Assembly (NCBI GenBank): GCA_030645235.1
Contig: JAUSMV010000030.1
Coordinates: forward strand, 1,422,988 to 1,486,987
Length of the DNA stretch: 64,000 nucleotides
Direction of reading: 5' to 3'
From: Parvibaculum sp.
GTDB taxonomy: Bacteria > Pseudomonadota > Alphaproteobacteria > Parvibaculales > Parvibaculaceae
Under the pieces are notes generated by a model. That model had not been told where the DNA came from, ran no database searches, and saw only the letters and a program-made list of their open reading frames with translations. This document shows, piece by piece, positions 46,790-55,020 of the stretch (the stretch's first letter is position 1; each line of letters begins with the position of its first letter). A program made the position numbers and the translations under genes.

Positions 46790-47773
46790 ATGGCCCATAC
46801 GCTAACAGCCGCCGAAACAGCAAAATCTGAACCTTCAACGCTCAATGCGATTGAAGCCAAAGGCTTGCGCAAAATCTATCGCGCGGCGGGAGGACAGCCG
46901 GAGAAAGAAGCATTAAAAGGCATCGACCTTGCTGTGCCGCAAGGCTCGATCTTTGGCCTGCTCGGTCCCAACGGGGCGGGCAAATCGACCTTCATCAATA
47001 TTCTTGCCGGTCTCGTAATGAAATCGGAAGGCGATGTCTCGATCTGGGGTTTTGATATTGCCAAGAACCCGCGTCAGGCACGCGCCTCAATCGGCGTCGT
47101 GCCGCAGGAACTGAGCGTCGATCCGTTTTTTACGCCCGCTGAAGTGCTGGACCTCCAAGCGGGGCTCTATGGTGTGCCCAAGAAAGAGCGCCGCACGATG
47201 GAGATTCTCGCCGCCATGGGGCTTGAGGATAAGGCAGATGCCTATGCGCGTACGTTGTCGGGCGGTATGAAACGTCGTCTGCTGGTTGCCAAAGCTATGG
47301 TGCATAACCCGCCCGTGCTGGTGCTTGATGAACCGACGGCCGGCGTTGACATCGAACTCAGAAAGCAACTTTGGGATTACGTCAAAAGCCTGAATGATCA
47401 GGGCACGACGATTGTGCTCACCACACATTATCTGGAAGAAGCCGAAGCACTGTGTGACCGCATTGCCATTATTGACAAAGGCGATGTTGTCGCCTGCGAA
47501 CCGACGCAGAAGCTCATTGCGCGCGTTACCGACAAGAAACTCATTATACGGACGACTTGGCCGCTGACGCCCGAAAGCGCCAAGATTGAGGGACTGCGTA
47601 GCGAAGTGAGCCCGTCAGGCGCTTTGGCGATCCAATATAATCCGATTGAAACAGGTGTGATGGATATTCTCGACCGTGTACAAAAGGCGGGCCACGAGAT
47701 TATCGATATTTCGACGGAAGAATCCGATCTTGAGGATGTCTTCCTCCAGCTCACATCGCACAAGAATCCTTAA
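46790..47773 (+). CDS. ABC transporter ATP-binding protein (YadG-like)
   Basis: This 327-residue ATPase of an ABC-2 exporter has Walker A LLGPNGAGKST, signature LSGGMKRRL and Walker B VLVLDEPTAGVD, then a C-terminal domain of DrrA/YadG type. AGAAGAG precedes ATG 46790. The permease that normally follows is absent: the next gene is on the opposite strand. Divergent from polA. Substrate unknown. Confidence 0.92.
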   Translation: MAHTLTAAETAKSEPSTLNAIEAKGLRKIYRAAGGQPEKEALKGIDLAVPQGSIFGLLGPNGAGKSTFINILAGLVMKSEGDVSIWGFDIAKNPRQARASIGVVPQELSVDPFFTPAEVLDLQAGLYGVPKKERRTMEILAAMGLEDKADAYARTLSGGMKRRLLVAKAMVHNPPVLVLDEPTAGVDIELRKQLWDYVKSLNDQGTTIVLTTHYLEEAEALCDRIAIIDKGDVVACEPTQKLIARVTDKKLIIRTTWPLTPESAKIEGLRSEVSPSGALAIQYNPIETGVMDILDRVQKAGHEIIDISTEESDLEDVFLQLTSHKNP

Positions 47774-47788
47774 AATTAGCCGGTAAAA

Positions 47789-48289
47789 TCAAACCGACGC
47801 GCGTTTGATAATTTCGCCAAAGGCCATTTCGACATTGGTACCGTCCGTCGAAAGCGGCATGATAATCGCTTCAATTTCCGTATGAGTCTTGCTCTGCCGA
47901 TGGGGTAACACGCCATGCATGCGTAATGGCCTGTGCAACTGGCAGACAATGCCCAGCACTTTGCTGAGCGCGATGCCGCCTTTGCCCGACATGCCACGAT
48001 CCAGCGTCTCACCAGTGTAATCTGCCGAAAATAAATCATTGAGCGCCGTGCCCATGAGACGTACCTGAAAATGCGACGGCTGAACGGCGGGTTGCATGAC
48101 GTCAATCAAAAAGACAGTGGGCAAATGGCTCACCATTTCCCCGGGATTAAGATCAGCGCGTGACGGCATGGAACGGCCTTCGCGCTTGCCCGTCCAGTAA
48201 GTCAAAAGCCCGCGTAACCGCGCGTCCTGAAGATTGAGCAACGGATCGACATAGAGATCGAATGGCGAAAGTCTCAATAGTTCAGGCAT
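47789..48289 (-). CDS. PAS_5-domain protein, second copy
   Basis: This 166-residue single-domain PAS_5 protein shares the layout of the product at 17207-17800: LRGLLTYWTGKREGRSMPSR-ADLNP at the start, FQVRLMGTALNDLF in the middle and IIMPLSTDG near the end. No output domain. It sits alone, converging with the ABC ATPase gene. Function unknown. Confidence 0.8.
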   Translation of the reverse strand: MPELLRLSPFDLYVDPLLNLQDARLRGLLTYWTGKREGRSMPSRADLNPGEMVSHLPTVFLIDVMQPAVQPSHFQVRLMGTALNDLFSADYTGETLDRGMSGKGGIALSKVLGIVCQLHRPLRMHGVLPHRQSKTHTEIEAIIMPLSTDGTNVEMAFGEIIKRASV

Positions 48290-48414
48290 ATTTCTTCGGA
48301 CTTATCGGTACTGGTTACTCGGAATACCTGCGGATGCAGATAAGCATGATCAGGCCATCTGCTATAGGCGAAATTTCGGCCTACGCCAAGCTTTGCAAGT
48401 GCTCGGCAGGTTTT

Positions 48415-49068
48415 CTATTGCGCCGTTGAAATCAGCCGCAGAATGGCCTTTGTGAGATCGCGGGCGTCGGACGCGGGCTCATTTGCTTCACCGACAAAGC
48501 GCGCGGTCATATAACGTGAAGTTTGGGCACTGCCTTCGATGAGGGCGAGACACTGGCGCGCGCGCACCGCACGCCTTTCACCTTTGAGGGCCGGATTAAT
48601 CTCACTCAGCAGCGCCTCAAGCGCGCCCTGATAGACCATATAATAACGTGTCAGAGCTTCCGCGATCGTGTCATTGCGAGCGGCAAGGCTTGCGACCTCG
48701 GCCATAAAAATGCTGCAACGGTCACGGTAGTCAGGATCATTAAGCAGAAAAGAAAGTGCCTGACGCAGGCGCTTTTCGGGCGTGCCGGATGCATTGTGAA
48801 ATTGCGTGCGCACCGCATCCCCATATTCAGCAATAAAACGATCCAAGAGCATCACGATCATATCGTCGGCATGGGCAAAATAATATTGCACATGACTGAG
48901 CCTGATCCCTGCGCGGCCCGCCACGCCGCGGGCTGAAAAGCGCGCATAACCCTCATCAATGAGTAGGTCAGACGCTGCTCGCAAAATATCTTCGCGCCGC
49001 GCTTGCCCGCGCGAGGGCGCGGGCGTGGTTTCGGTCTCAGCGGCGGCCTGTTTGTCGATTTTGGTCAT
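48415..49068 (-). CDS. TetR-family repressor
   Basis: This 217-residue regulator has an N-terminal TetR helix-turn-helix (REDILRAASDLLIDEGYARF, recognition around AGIRLSHVQYYFAH) and a helical ligand domain. The start is ATG 49068, which lies inside the weaker of two operators; a start at 49113 would fall in the stronger one. It is divergent from the saccharopine-dehydrogenase-like gene, its likely target. Ligand unknown. Confidence 0.92.
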   Translation of the reverse strand: MTKIDKQAAAETETTPAPSRGQARREDILRAASDLLIDEGYARFSARGVAGRAGIRLSHVQYYFAHADDMIVMLLDRFIAEYGDAVRTQFHNASGTPEKRLRQALSFLLNDPDYRDRCSIFMAEVASLAARNDTIAEALTRYYMVYQGALEALLSEINPALKGERRAVRARQCLALIEGSAQTSRYMTARFVGEANEPASDARDLTKAILRLISTAQ

Positions 49069-49080
49069 GTGGCCAAGTTT
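49057..49080. promoter_or_regulatory. Second TetR operator, overlapping the repressor start
   Basis: This 24-base imperfect palindrome (core TTGGTCAT-GTGGCCAA) matches the operator at 49102-49125 at 19 of 24 positions. The repressor ATG (49066-49068) lies inside it, so bound repressor would block its own message. Confidence 0.6.
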
Positions 49081-49101
49081 AGCGCATATGCAGGCCTTGA
49101 C

Positions 49102-49125
49102 AAACTTGGTCATATGACCAAGTTT
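49102..49125. promoter_or_regulatory. Primary TetR operator, perfect 24-base palindrome
   Basis: AAACTTGGTCAT and its exact reverse complement meet at 49113/49114. It lies between the divergent repressor and dehydrogenase-like genes, 26 bases before the latter's ATG. Confidence 0.82.
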
Positions 49126-49151
49126 ACATCAACCTTTTCAGGAGAAACGAA

Positions 49152-50240
49152 ATGAGCGCGACAACAAATCCCAAACGTATCCTTCTCGCAGGTGGCTACG
49201 GCGTGGTCGGCGCGCAGGTCGCACGCCTCTTGCGCGCACGCCATCCTGATTTGGACATTGTGATCGGCGGAAGACGGCTCAAAGAAGCCGCGCGGCTGGC
49301 GGACGAGCTTGGCCATGCTTCCGGCATCACCCTCGACGCGAGAACCGATGAACCACTGAAAGACATCAATGACATTGATGCCATCGGCGTTTTCATCCAT
49401 GAGAGCGATGACCAATTGCTGCGCGCGGCGGCCTCACGCGGGCTTGCCTATATGGATATTACGCGTGGCTGGGACGCGCTTGCCCGCGCGCTTGGTGTAG
49501 CAGTGCTGCATGATCTCAAAGCGCCGGTGCTTTTCAGTTCCCACTGGATGGCAGGTGGCCCTGCCATTGTGTCACGCGGGCTCGCCGACGGGCTGACCCG
49601 CGTGACAAGTATTGATATGTCGATCCTCTATTATGCAGGCGACAAGATGGGACCTGATTCCGCATCGGCGGGCGAAGGCATGTCGCTCGGTTTTGCCGCG
49701 CGTGTCGGCGGCGCATGGCGGCGCGTCGGACCTTTGAGCGATGACCGGCTTGTTAAGTTTCCCTCCGGGGCCGAGCGACGCGTCTACCGGATGAATATGG
49801 GTGACATGGTGACGCCCGCACTCGCGACCGGCGCCCGCGATGTCGGTGTCCGGATCGGCTTTGACACGGGTAATGCGCTTGGCTCCATGCGGACCCTCAT
49901 CCGGCTCGGGCTTTGGGACCTCCTGATGAAGCTCCCCAGCATGAGTGCGGTCGCCGCAACAAAACCCGGCAAAGGCGCCCCGCATGAGATTGTGATTGAG
50001 GTGACGGGTGAGAAAGACGGCCGCGCCATCAAGCGGCGGGCGACGATCATCGACCCCCAAGGCCAGTCACACCTCACGGCGCTTGGCGCGGTTCATGCCC
50101 TTGAGCGCGTGGCGGGGCTTGGGCGCGAGCCGCTGCGGGCGGGTGCTGCCCTGCCGGAAACGGGCTTCACAGGCGACGAACTCGCCCGTCTGCGGGCGCT
50201 CTATGAGGCACACGGGGTTGTGCTCACGCTCGATATGTGA
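49152..50240 (+). CDS. Saccharopine-dehydrogenase-like NAD(P)-binding protein
   Basis: This 362-residue protein has a Rossmann N-terminus (ILLAGGYGVVGAQVARLL, then VIGGRR for the adenosine phosphate) and the saccharopine-dehydrogenase-like second domain. It is a family of reductases with many unknown substrates. AGGAGAA before ATG 49152 is a good ribosome site. The TetR gene and operators upstream suggest induction by a small molecule, perhaps its substrate. It is the last gene before the tRNA and island. Confidence 0.85.
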   Translation: MSATTNPKRILLAGGYGVVGAQVARLLRARHPDLDIVIGGRRLKEAARLADELGHASGITLDARTDEPLKDINDIDAIGVFIHESDDQLLRAAASRGLAYMDITRGWDALARALGVAVLHDLKAPVLFSSHWMAGGPAIVSRGLADGLTRVTSIDMSILYYAGDKMGPDSASAGEGMSLGFAARVGGAWRRVGPLSDDRLVKFPSGAERRVYRMNMGDMVTPALATGARDVGVRIGFDTGNALGSMRTLIRLGLWDLLMKLPSMSAVAATKPGKGAPHEIVIEVTGEKDGRAIKRRATIIDPQGQSHLTALGAVHALERVAGLGREPLRAGAALPETGFTGDELARLRALYEAHGVVLTLDM

Positions 50241-50275
50241 GGCCGGACCCCGACGGCGCGCATGCCTATCGACGA

Positions 50276-50304
50276 TTGTCAGGCCACCAGCTTTCGACTA
50301 GGTT
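50276..50304 (+). promoter_or_regulatory. Possible tRNA promoter
   Basis: TTGTCA and TAGGTT are 17 bases apart, ending 34 bases before the tRNA start. The -10 match is modest. Confidence 0.35.
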
Positions 50305-50338
50305 GCGGCCTGTCGGGCGGCCTCAGACCCCCGACCCG

Positions 50339-50378
<40 letters not shown>

Positions 50379-51186
50379 AGTCCCGCCGCGTCTGAATACC
50401 TATTTTCAGTTCCCTTGGCAGGCCTATATCCGAGCGTTTTTGATGCTCCTTATAGAGACTAAGAACGCGTGCCGAGCCACGATCCCGGCACAGTGGCGAG
50501 CGCCTCAGCCCATAACATAAAGTTTACATCGCTCCATTTCAGGGGCCAAAAGTGTCAACCAAACGTAACATTTTCTGAGAACGCGCACCCAAAACGGAAC
50601 GTTAGGACTGTCCTAAGCGGTCAAATGACAACCAAAAAAGCGCAGAAACGTGTCCAAACGTAACCAAAAGTTTCCGTTATGTTGACAGAAAAGCGCGAAA
50701 TCGCGTTTTTCCGAGAACTGTCAACCTTCAGGCCATTCATCCGAGTCCGGATCATCATCGAATTTCGGCTCGAATACCTATTTCTAGCTGTCGTGAATCA
50801 AGTCGGCTGAATTGTTTCTCACAGACGCGTTTGCAGATCATATAGGGGCACGATTGCCCCGCTGCCGCTCGTGGTCAGCCTTCAAAAAATGCATATTCGC
50901 AGCATCTCTCAGAACGCTCACCAGAGTCGCTACAGAAGCGCGTGGATCTTGCGCTGTATCGCACGCTGAGCGCTCAGATGCTCACCCACGACAAACCTCA
51001 CGCGCTTGAGCGCAAATCCAATTGGGTAGTCGAGAGGCCGCAGTTTCGCAGAGACTCATCCTTCTCGGAATTCGCCTAGGCTCCTCAATTGACACTCAGC
51101 ACGACGACCAAAACGACTGGGGAATGTCCTTTGCGGGGTCAGAGGGGCGTCCTACTCACATGAGGCACACAGGGAGATGACGCTTC
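50379..51186. other. Noncoding left end of the island (attL side)
   Basis: There is no convincing gene in these 808 bases. Visible: the hairpin CTGAA...TTCAG (50392-50409), a direct repeat GAATACCTATTT (50394-50405 and 50772-50783), the paired CCAAACGTAAC repeats, and a terminator-like CGCG-AAAT-CGCG stem with a T-run (about 50688-50710). This layout fits an attachment region with integrase arm sites. Short ORFs here lack ribosome sites and family features. Confidence 0.6.
50559..50664. repeat. Direct repeats CCAAACGTAAC near the attachment site
   Basis: The 11-base sequence occurs at 50559-50569 and 50654-50664, each preceded by GTGTC (with AA inserted before the first). Possible integrase or excisionase arm sites. 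Confidence 0.5.
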
Positions 51187-52176
51187 ATGGCTACAATTCG
51201 AAAACTACGCGGACGATGGCAAGCTCAAGTTCGACGTAAGGGACTTCAGCCTCGCGCCAAGAGCTTCGACAGCAAATCAGACGCCGAGCAATGGGCACGA
51301 AGCCTGGAGGCGGAGGTAGACCGCGGCGGGATGCTTGCTGATACCCGTCTCGCTGAGCGCATGACCGTCCGGGACCTCTTTGATCGCTATCTAAAGGAGG
51401 TCACGCCGTTAAAGCGCAGCGCCAAGGTCGAGACCTACCGCATCAAAGCCATGATGGAACGACCCATCGCCTTCCGGACGTTGGCGATGCTTCGACCAGA
51501 GCACATAGCGAGCTATCGAGACGAACGCCTAAAGGTCATCGGCACCGGCACGATGCTCAAAGAGCTAAACAGTCTCGCCCATGCCATTGAGGTTGGTCGC
51601 CGTGAGTGGGGTGTGAACTTACCTCAAAACCCATGCCGCCTCGTGCGCCGACCCAAAGCGCCTCGCGGTCGAGACCGCAGACTATCCACTGGCGAGGAAT
51701 TGAAGCTCCTAGAGGCGGCCGACGCCGGCCGCAGCCCTTGGATGCGTCCACTCATTGTCCTCGCCCTCGAGACCGCTATGCGTCAGGGCGAGATGCTGTC
51801 CCTCCACTGGAACGACATAGACACTGAGAAGCGGCTTGCCCATCTTGATCTGACGAAGAACGGTGAGAGCCGAGACGTTCCCCTGTCCAGACGCGCGCTA
51901 GGAGCCCTAAAGGAGCTCACTGACATGAAGGGGGATGATCGAGTGGTGCCGACTACCAAAAGCGCCGTCAATCAAGCGTGGCTCCATCTGAGAGTCCGCG
52001 CCGGAAGTCCCGATCTTCGGTTCCATGATCTGCGCCATGAGGCTGTCACTCGGCTTCTGGAGCGCGGTCTCAACGTGATCGAAGTCTCGACCATTTCCGG
52101 ACATAAGGAGCTTCGGATGCTCCAACGATACAGCCATCTGAAAGCCGCTGACCTAGTGAGCCGTTTGGATAGCTAA
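51187..52176 (+). CDS. Tyrosine recombinase (island integrase)
   Basis: This 329-residue phage-type integrase has an N-terminal arm/SAM-like domain (residues about 60-160) and the catalytic domain with Arg199 (ETAMRQGEM), Lys224, His280-x-x-Arg283 (FHDLRHEA), His306 (SGHKELR) and nucleophile Tyr315 (LQRYSHL). All catalytic residues are intact, so it may be active. It lies about 0.8 kb inside the disrupted tRNA-Arg gene, so it most likely moved this element. Confidence 0.95.
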   Translation: MATIRKLRGRWQAQVRRKGLQPRAKSFDSKSDAEQWARSLEAEVDRGGMLADTRLAERMTVRDLFDRYLKEVTPLKRSAKVETYRIKAMMERPIAFRTLAMLRPEHIASYRDERLKVIGTGTMLKELNSLAHAIEVGRREWGVNLPQNPCRLVRRPKAPRGRDRRLSTGEELKLLEAADAGRSPWMRPLIVLALETAMRQGEMLSLHWNDIDTEKRLAHLDLTKNGESRDVPLSRRALGALKELTDMKGDDRVVPTTKSAVNQAWLHLRVRAGSPDLRFHDLRHEAVTRLLERGLNVIEVSTISGHKELRMLQRYSHLKAADLVSRLDS

Positions 52177-52396
52177 ACTTTTTTAGAAAAAATCGTCCTG
52201 CCGATCATCGTCTCGTTATAACTGAATTGTGAGCTCACCCTCCCTCAATCCTTTCAACGGACCTATCCGGGTCCGAAGGAGACTTATTTTGTTAATCGAC
52301 GAAAAGAAGGCGATTCACAACCGCTTACGCTCACTCTGCTCGGCCGCTCGCGTCATTTCCCCTTCGGTTCTCTCTAACGAACGGGAGCTGACGAAT

Positions 52397-52723
52397 ATGA
52401 AATGGTATTCCTACCGCTTTATTTCACCGTTAGAAGCCACGCTCGAATTTGGCAAAGCCTATCGGGCCACCTTAAAGCGCTACGTCCATATTAATATCGA
52501 TATTGATATGGCCGAAACAGTCAACGGTGCCTCCATCTCCACGCCATCTAAACCTGACAGGGTATACAGCCAACTTTGGCTCGCTAGGCAGGAGGCCGAC
52601 CGACGGGGCATTCCCTACGAGGACTACCTTGATTTTTGTTTCGACTTCGCCGCAGCACGTAAACGGAAGATGGCCCCAATGCCGTGCCAGTTGGGTCCGA
52701 ACAAAAAGACTTCCAAAGCCTAG
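52397..52723 (+). CDS. Unknown island protein, first part of a TAG-split gene
   Basis: ATG 52397, with GGGAG upstream, gives 108 residues (starts MKWYSYRFISPLEATLEF, contains YEDYLDFCFDFAAARKRKMA). It ends at TAG 52721-52723. The same frame stays open right after the TAG and runs on through the ORF at 52889-53365, so this looks like the N-terminal third of one protein of about 322 residues. A TGG-to-TAG change (Trp) would explain it. No family recognised. Confidence 0.55.
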   Translation: MKWYSYRFISPLEATLEFGKAYRATLKRYVHINIDIDMAETVNGASISTPSKPDRVYSQLWLARQEADRRGIPYEDYLDFCFDFAAARKRKMAPMPCQLGPNKKTSKA

Positions 52724-52888
52724 GAGGCGAAGTTCGCACAATTTCTAGAGAATAGGCTTGAGCATATCATTCGGACGGCAAAGCTCCCGGATCAATATCG
52801 GTTTGAAGCCTTTTGCGGACTTTCACCGCAGGTTGCCCTTCGAAAACTTGTCCAGAAGTTCATAGAGACAAGCGGACGCCCACAGCAT

Positions 52889-53365
52889 ATGGAAATCGCT
52901 GATTGGTCCGGTGTAAGGCGCATTATGCCCATTCGCTCAATTGCCACTACCGAGAACCGGCACCTGATCAAAAATGCAATTTCCGTTCTACGCCAAGACA
53001 GGTCAACCGGAATTTTACCGAAGGATCCCACACCACTGTCGGCCCTCACGGAGGTGGACTATTGGCCTAGTTGCGCAGGAGTGCCGTTTGCGAAAGCTGA
53101 CACAGCGCCGGAGTGTTTGGCTTGCCCTGTCAAAGGCGCGTGCAAATGGTTGGCGAGCCGCGCTCTCGGAATCTGTGACAAGCCGACAGAGATGGAACCG
53201 GATGCAGCCACAGTAGACCGTGATCGGGCTATGACCCGGGAACGGGTTCAGAAGCATCGCGCAAAGAACAAAATATTGCCGAACACTTTCCGGGCCGTGA
53301 TTGATTACAAAAAATTGCACTCTAAGAGGAACCGGAAGCCTCCTCTCAATCCCGGAGAGATTTAA
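52889..53365 (+). CDS. Unknown island protein, second part, with Cys cluster
   Basis: From the first ATG after the break this is 158 residues, but the coding-like frame extends back to 52724 (EAKFAQFLENRLEHII and on). It carries CAGVPF...ECLACPVKGACKW, that is C-x13-C-x2-C-x5-C. The last three resemble the iron-sulfur loop of EndoIII/MutY-type proteins, though the helix-hairpin-helix part is not evident; a zinc site is equally possible. The C-terminus is very basic. It may be the translated remainder of the split gene. Confidence 0.55.
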   Translation: MEIADWSGVRRIMPIRSIATTENRHLIKNAISVLRQDRSTGILPKDPTPLSALTEVDYWPSCAGVPFAKADTAPECLACPVKGACKWLASRALGICDKPTEMEPDAATVDRDRAMTRERVQKHRAKNKILPNTFRAVIDYKKLHSKRNRKPPLNPGEI

Positions 53366-53373
53366 GCAGACTA

Positions 53374-53441
53374 TGTAACGCTACCTAATTCTTACCCACC
53401 TTCTTTTATTAGAAATAGGTAGAGGATTAGGTAGCGTTACA
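53374..53441. repeat. Large inverted repeat (16-base arms)
   Basis: TGTAACGCTACCTAAT (53374-53389) and ATTAGGTAGCGTTACA (53426-53441) are perfect complements around a 36-base spacer that has further partial pairing. It begins 9 bases after the stop of the preceding ORF. The gap 53366-53874 holds no other convincing gene. Confidence 0.75.
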
Positions 53442-53550
53442 TTCTCATTCGCTTTGAATTCAATACCCTCCGGGATTTGAGGACGAAGTCCTAGAAGTTC
53501 ACAATATGTATGAAGGGTATGCAGAGGGGGTTTTCCGAGTCCGGTCAACG

Positions 53551-53564
53551 CTAGGCTCCTCAAT
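53551..53564. repeat. 14-base direct repeat shared with the integrase upstream region
   Basis: CTAGGCTCCTCAAT occurs here and at 51076-51089; both are followed within one base by TGACA. The two copies flank the integrase and split-gene block. Confidence 0.5.
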
Positions 53565-53874
53565 GTGACAAGAAAATCGTCCGGCACTCAATAGGTTCTC
53601 CGGGATTGATTTATGAGTCACCGGTGACCTTTCTTCAGAAGCTGGCGTTCCCACTCGAACGGTATCATTCCACATCAGTGAGCTTCTGTGAGTCACTGTC
53701 GACATGCCTGAGACGACATCACCCGACAGCTTGATCGCCGGTTCATCGCGCGCCCGTGACGTGCCGCCTAAACATACCTACACGTGCCTAATTGAATTCC
53801 AATCATCGATAGTCAATACGGAAATGGCATCGCCTGCCCCCCAAGTATTACGCCACTCAAAGAAGGAAACCTAC

Positions 53875-54195
53875 ATGCTCACGAAAGACACCAATCCATT
53901 TGCCGAACTTGAGAGGTTCGACGCGGATCAGAATGCTCGCTATCTGTCTGGCGAACATTCAACGCAAAAAATCTCCCCAGAACTTATGAAGCTTGTCTCA
54001 AAGGCCAAGCACAAGCATGTTTTGGCGGCCCGTCGGCGGATAATTAAGTTGATTGCCGATATGATGAAAGTCGGCACTGTGGATGGCCTCACAGAGAATC
54101 GCGCCCTCGCGACTTTGCTTTTGAGGGAAATTGAGAAACGCACCCTTGAAAGAACGGAGAACGGGACGCTTATATTTAGTCATCGACCGTCCTAG
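53875..54195 (+). CDS. Unknown small island protein
   Basis: ATG 53875 with AAGGA about 9 bases upstream gives 106 residues, mostly helical and charged (starts MLTKDTNPFAELERFDADQN, then HVLAARRRIIKLIADMM). An in-frame start at 53704 is less likely: no ribosome site and a low-complexity leader. No family recognised. Confidence 0.5.
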   Translation: MLTKDTNPFAELERFDADQNARYLSGEHSTQKISPELMKLVSKAKHKHVLAARRRIIKLIADMMKVGTVDGLTENRALATLLLREIEKRTLERTENGTLIFSHRPS

Positions 54196-54249
54196 CTTTA
54201 CCCAAGGATGGTTGTCCTCGGATCACGCAGGTCGCCCGCTATGTCACCT

Positions 54250-54363
54250 CTACCCCTGCCGTAGCACTCTCACCAGTGTGCGCGGATGCACACCGTAACG
54301 AGCGGCCACGTCCACGAGTGGATCTTTCAACGTCTCCACCTCGTGACGGGCGCTGGCTCTCTG
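54250..54363 (-). pseudogene. Cut-off C-terminal helix-turn-helix of the resolvase
   Basis: Directly after the resolvase TAA (54364-54366) the same frame reads on for 37 codons and stops at TAG 54250-54252. It encodes VDVAARYGVHPRTLVRVLRQ, a typical resolvase C-terminal DNA-binding helix-turn-helix. So the stop has removed a domain that was once part of the protein. Confidence 0.7.
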
Positions 54364-54807
54364 TTACGACGTAAGAGCGGGCTTGCGACCTATGTGACTT
54401 CCACGCGCTCGCGCTGCAGCCATGCCGGCCCGCGTGCGCTCCCCAATGATAGCTCGCTCAAACTCTGCCATCGCGGCCATGATGTGAAAGGTCAGCCTTC
54501 CGCCGGACGAACTTGTATCGATGCTCTCGGTCAATGAGCGAAACTCAATGCCACGTTCACCGAGTGAGTTTACCAGCTTGATCAAATCCAACAGCGAGCG
54601 CCCGAGCCGGTCAAGACGCCACACAACGAGCATGCCGCCTCTATCCAAAGCGTCTAGCGCGGCATTGAGACCAGGGCGCTCAAAGTCTGCGCCGGAGATA
54701 CCTTGATCCGTGAATAGCTCAGCACAACCAGCGGAGCTTAGGGCCGTGACTTGCAGATCAAGATTCTGCTCATGCGTCGAGACGCGCCCATATCCAATTT
54801 TTCTCAT
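54364..54807 (-). CDS. Serine recombinase (resolvase/invertase), truncated
   Basis: The catalytic domain is complete: Ser10 in IGYGRVSTHEQNLDLQ, and the conserved WRLDRLGRSLLDLI and FERAIIGERTRAG. The protein ends at 147 residues after HIGRKPALTS because of an in-frame TAA (GAA or another sense codon changed). The DNA-binding part lies beyond it (54250-54363). Without that part the enzyme should not bind its site, so it is probably inactive. Start 54807 is chosen from the family N-terminus; 54828 is possible. Confidence 0.85.
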   Translation of the reverse strand: MRKIGYGRVSTHEQNLDLQVTALSSAGCAELFTDQGISGADFERPGLNAALDALDRGGMLVVWRLDRLGRSLLDLIKLVNSLGERGIEFRSLTESIDTSSSGGRLTFHIMAAMAEFERAIIGERTRAGMAAARARGSHIGRKPALTS

Positions 54808-54867
54808 CACCTGATCGCCACCCAACATACGTGAACAACATCGTCAGTCGTAAGACGACCGCTGGTC

Positions 54868-54896
54868 CTTGACATAAAGGAACCCTTATCCGATAC
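54868..54896 (+). promoter_or_regulatory. Possible promoter of the lipoprotein gene
   Basis: TTGACA (54868-54873) and GATACA (54891-54896) are 17 bases apart. The lipoprotein start is about 125 bases downstream. Confidence 0.4.
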
Positions 54897-55020
54897 ACGT
54901 TACCTAGAGTTTCGGCGCTGCGTAAGTCATTGATTTCCCTACGGACGACATCGCGGCACATCGATACTTCCCGCACGGACAAAGGGGTTCCCTTTTGTGC
55001 AACCAGCAAGAGGCTACATA

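Noticed and set aside
50469-51009. Two ORFs of about 65 residues (50469-50663 and 50812-51009)
   Set aside because: No ribosome sites, biased composition and no family features; they lie in the attachment region.
53381-53587. Minus-strand ORF of 68 residues
   Set aside because: It overlaps the large hairpin and has no ribosome site or recognisable domain.
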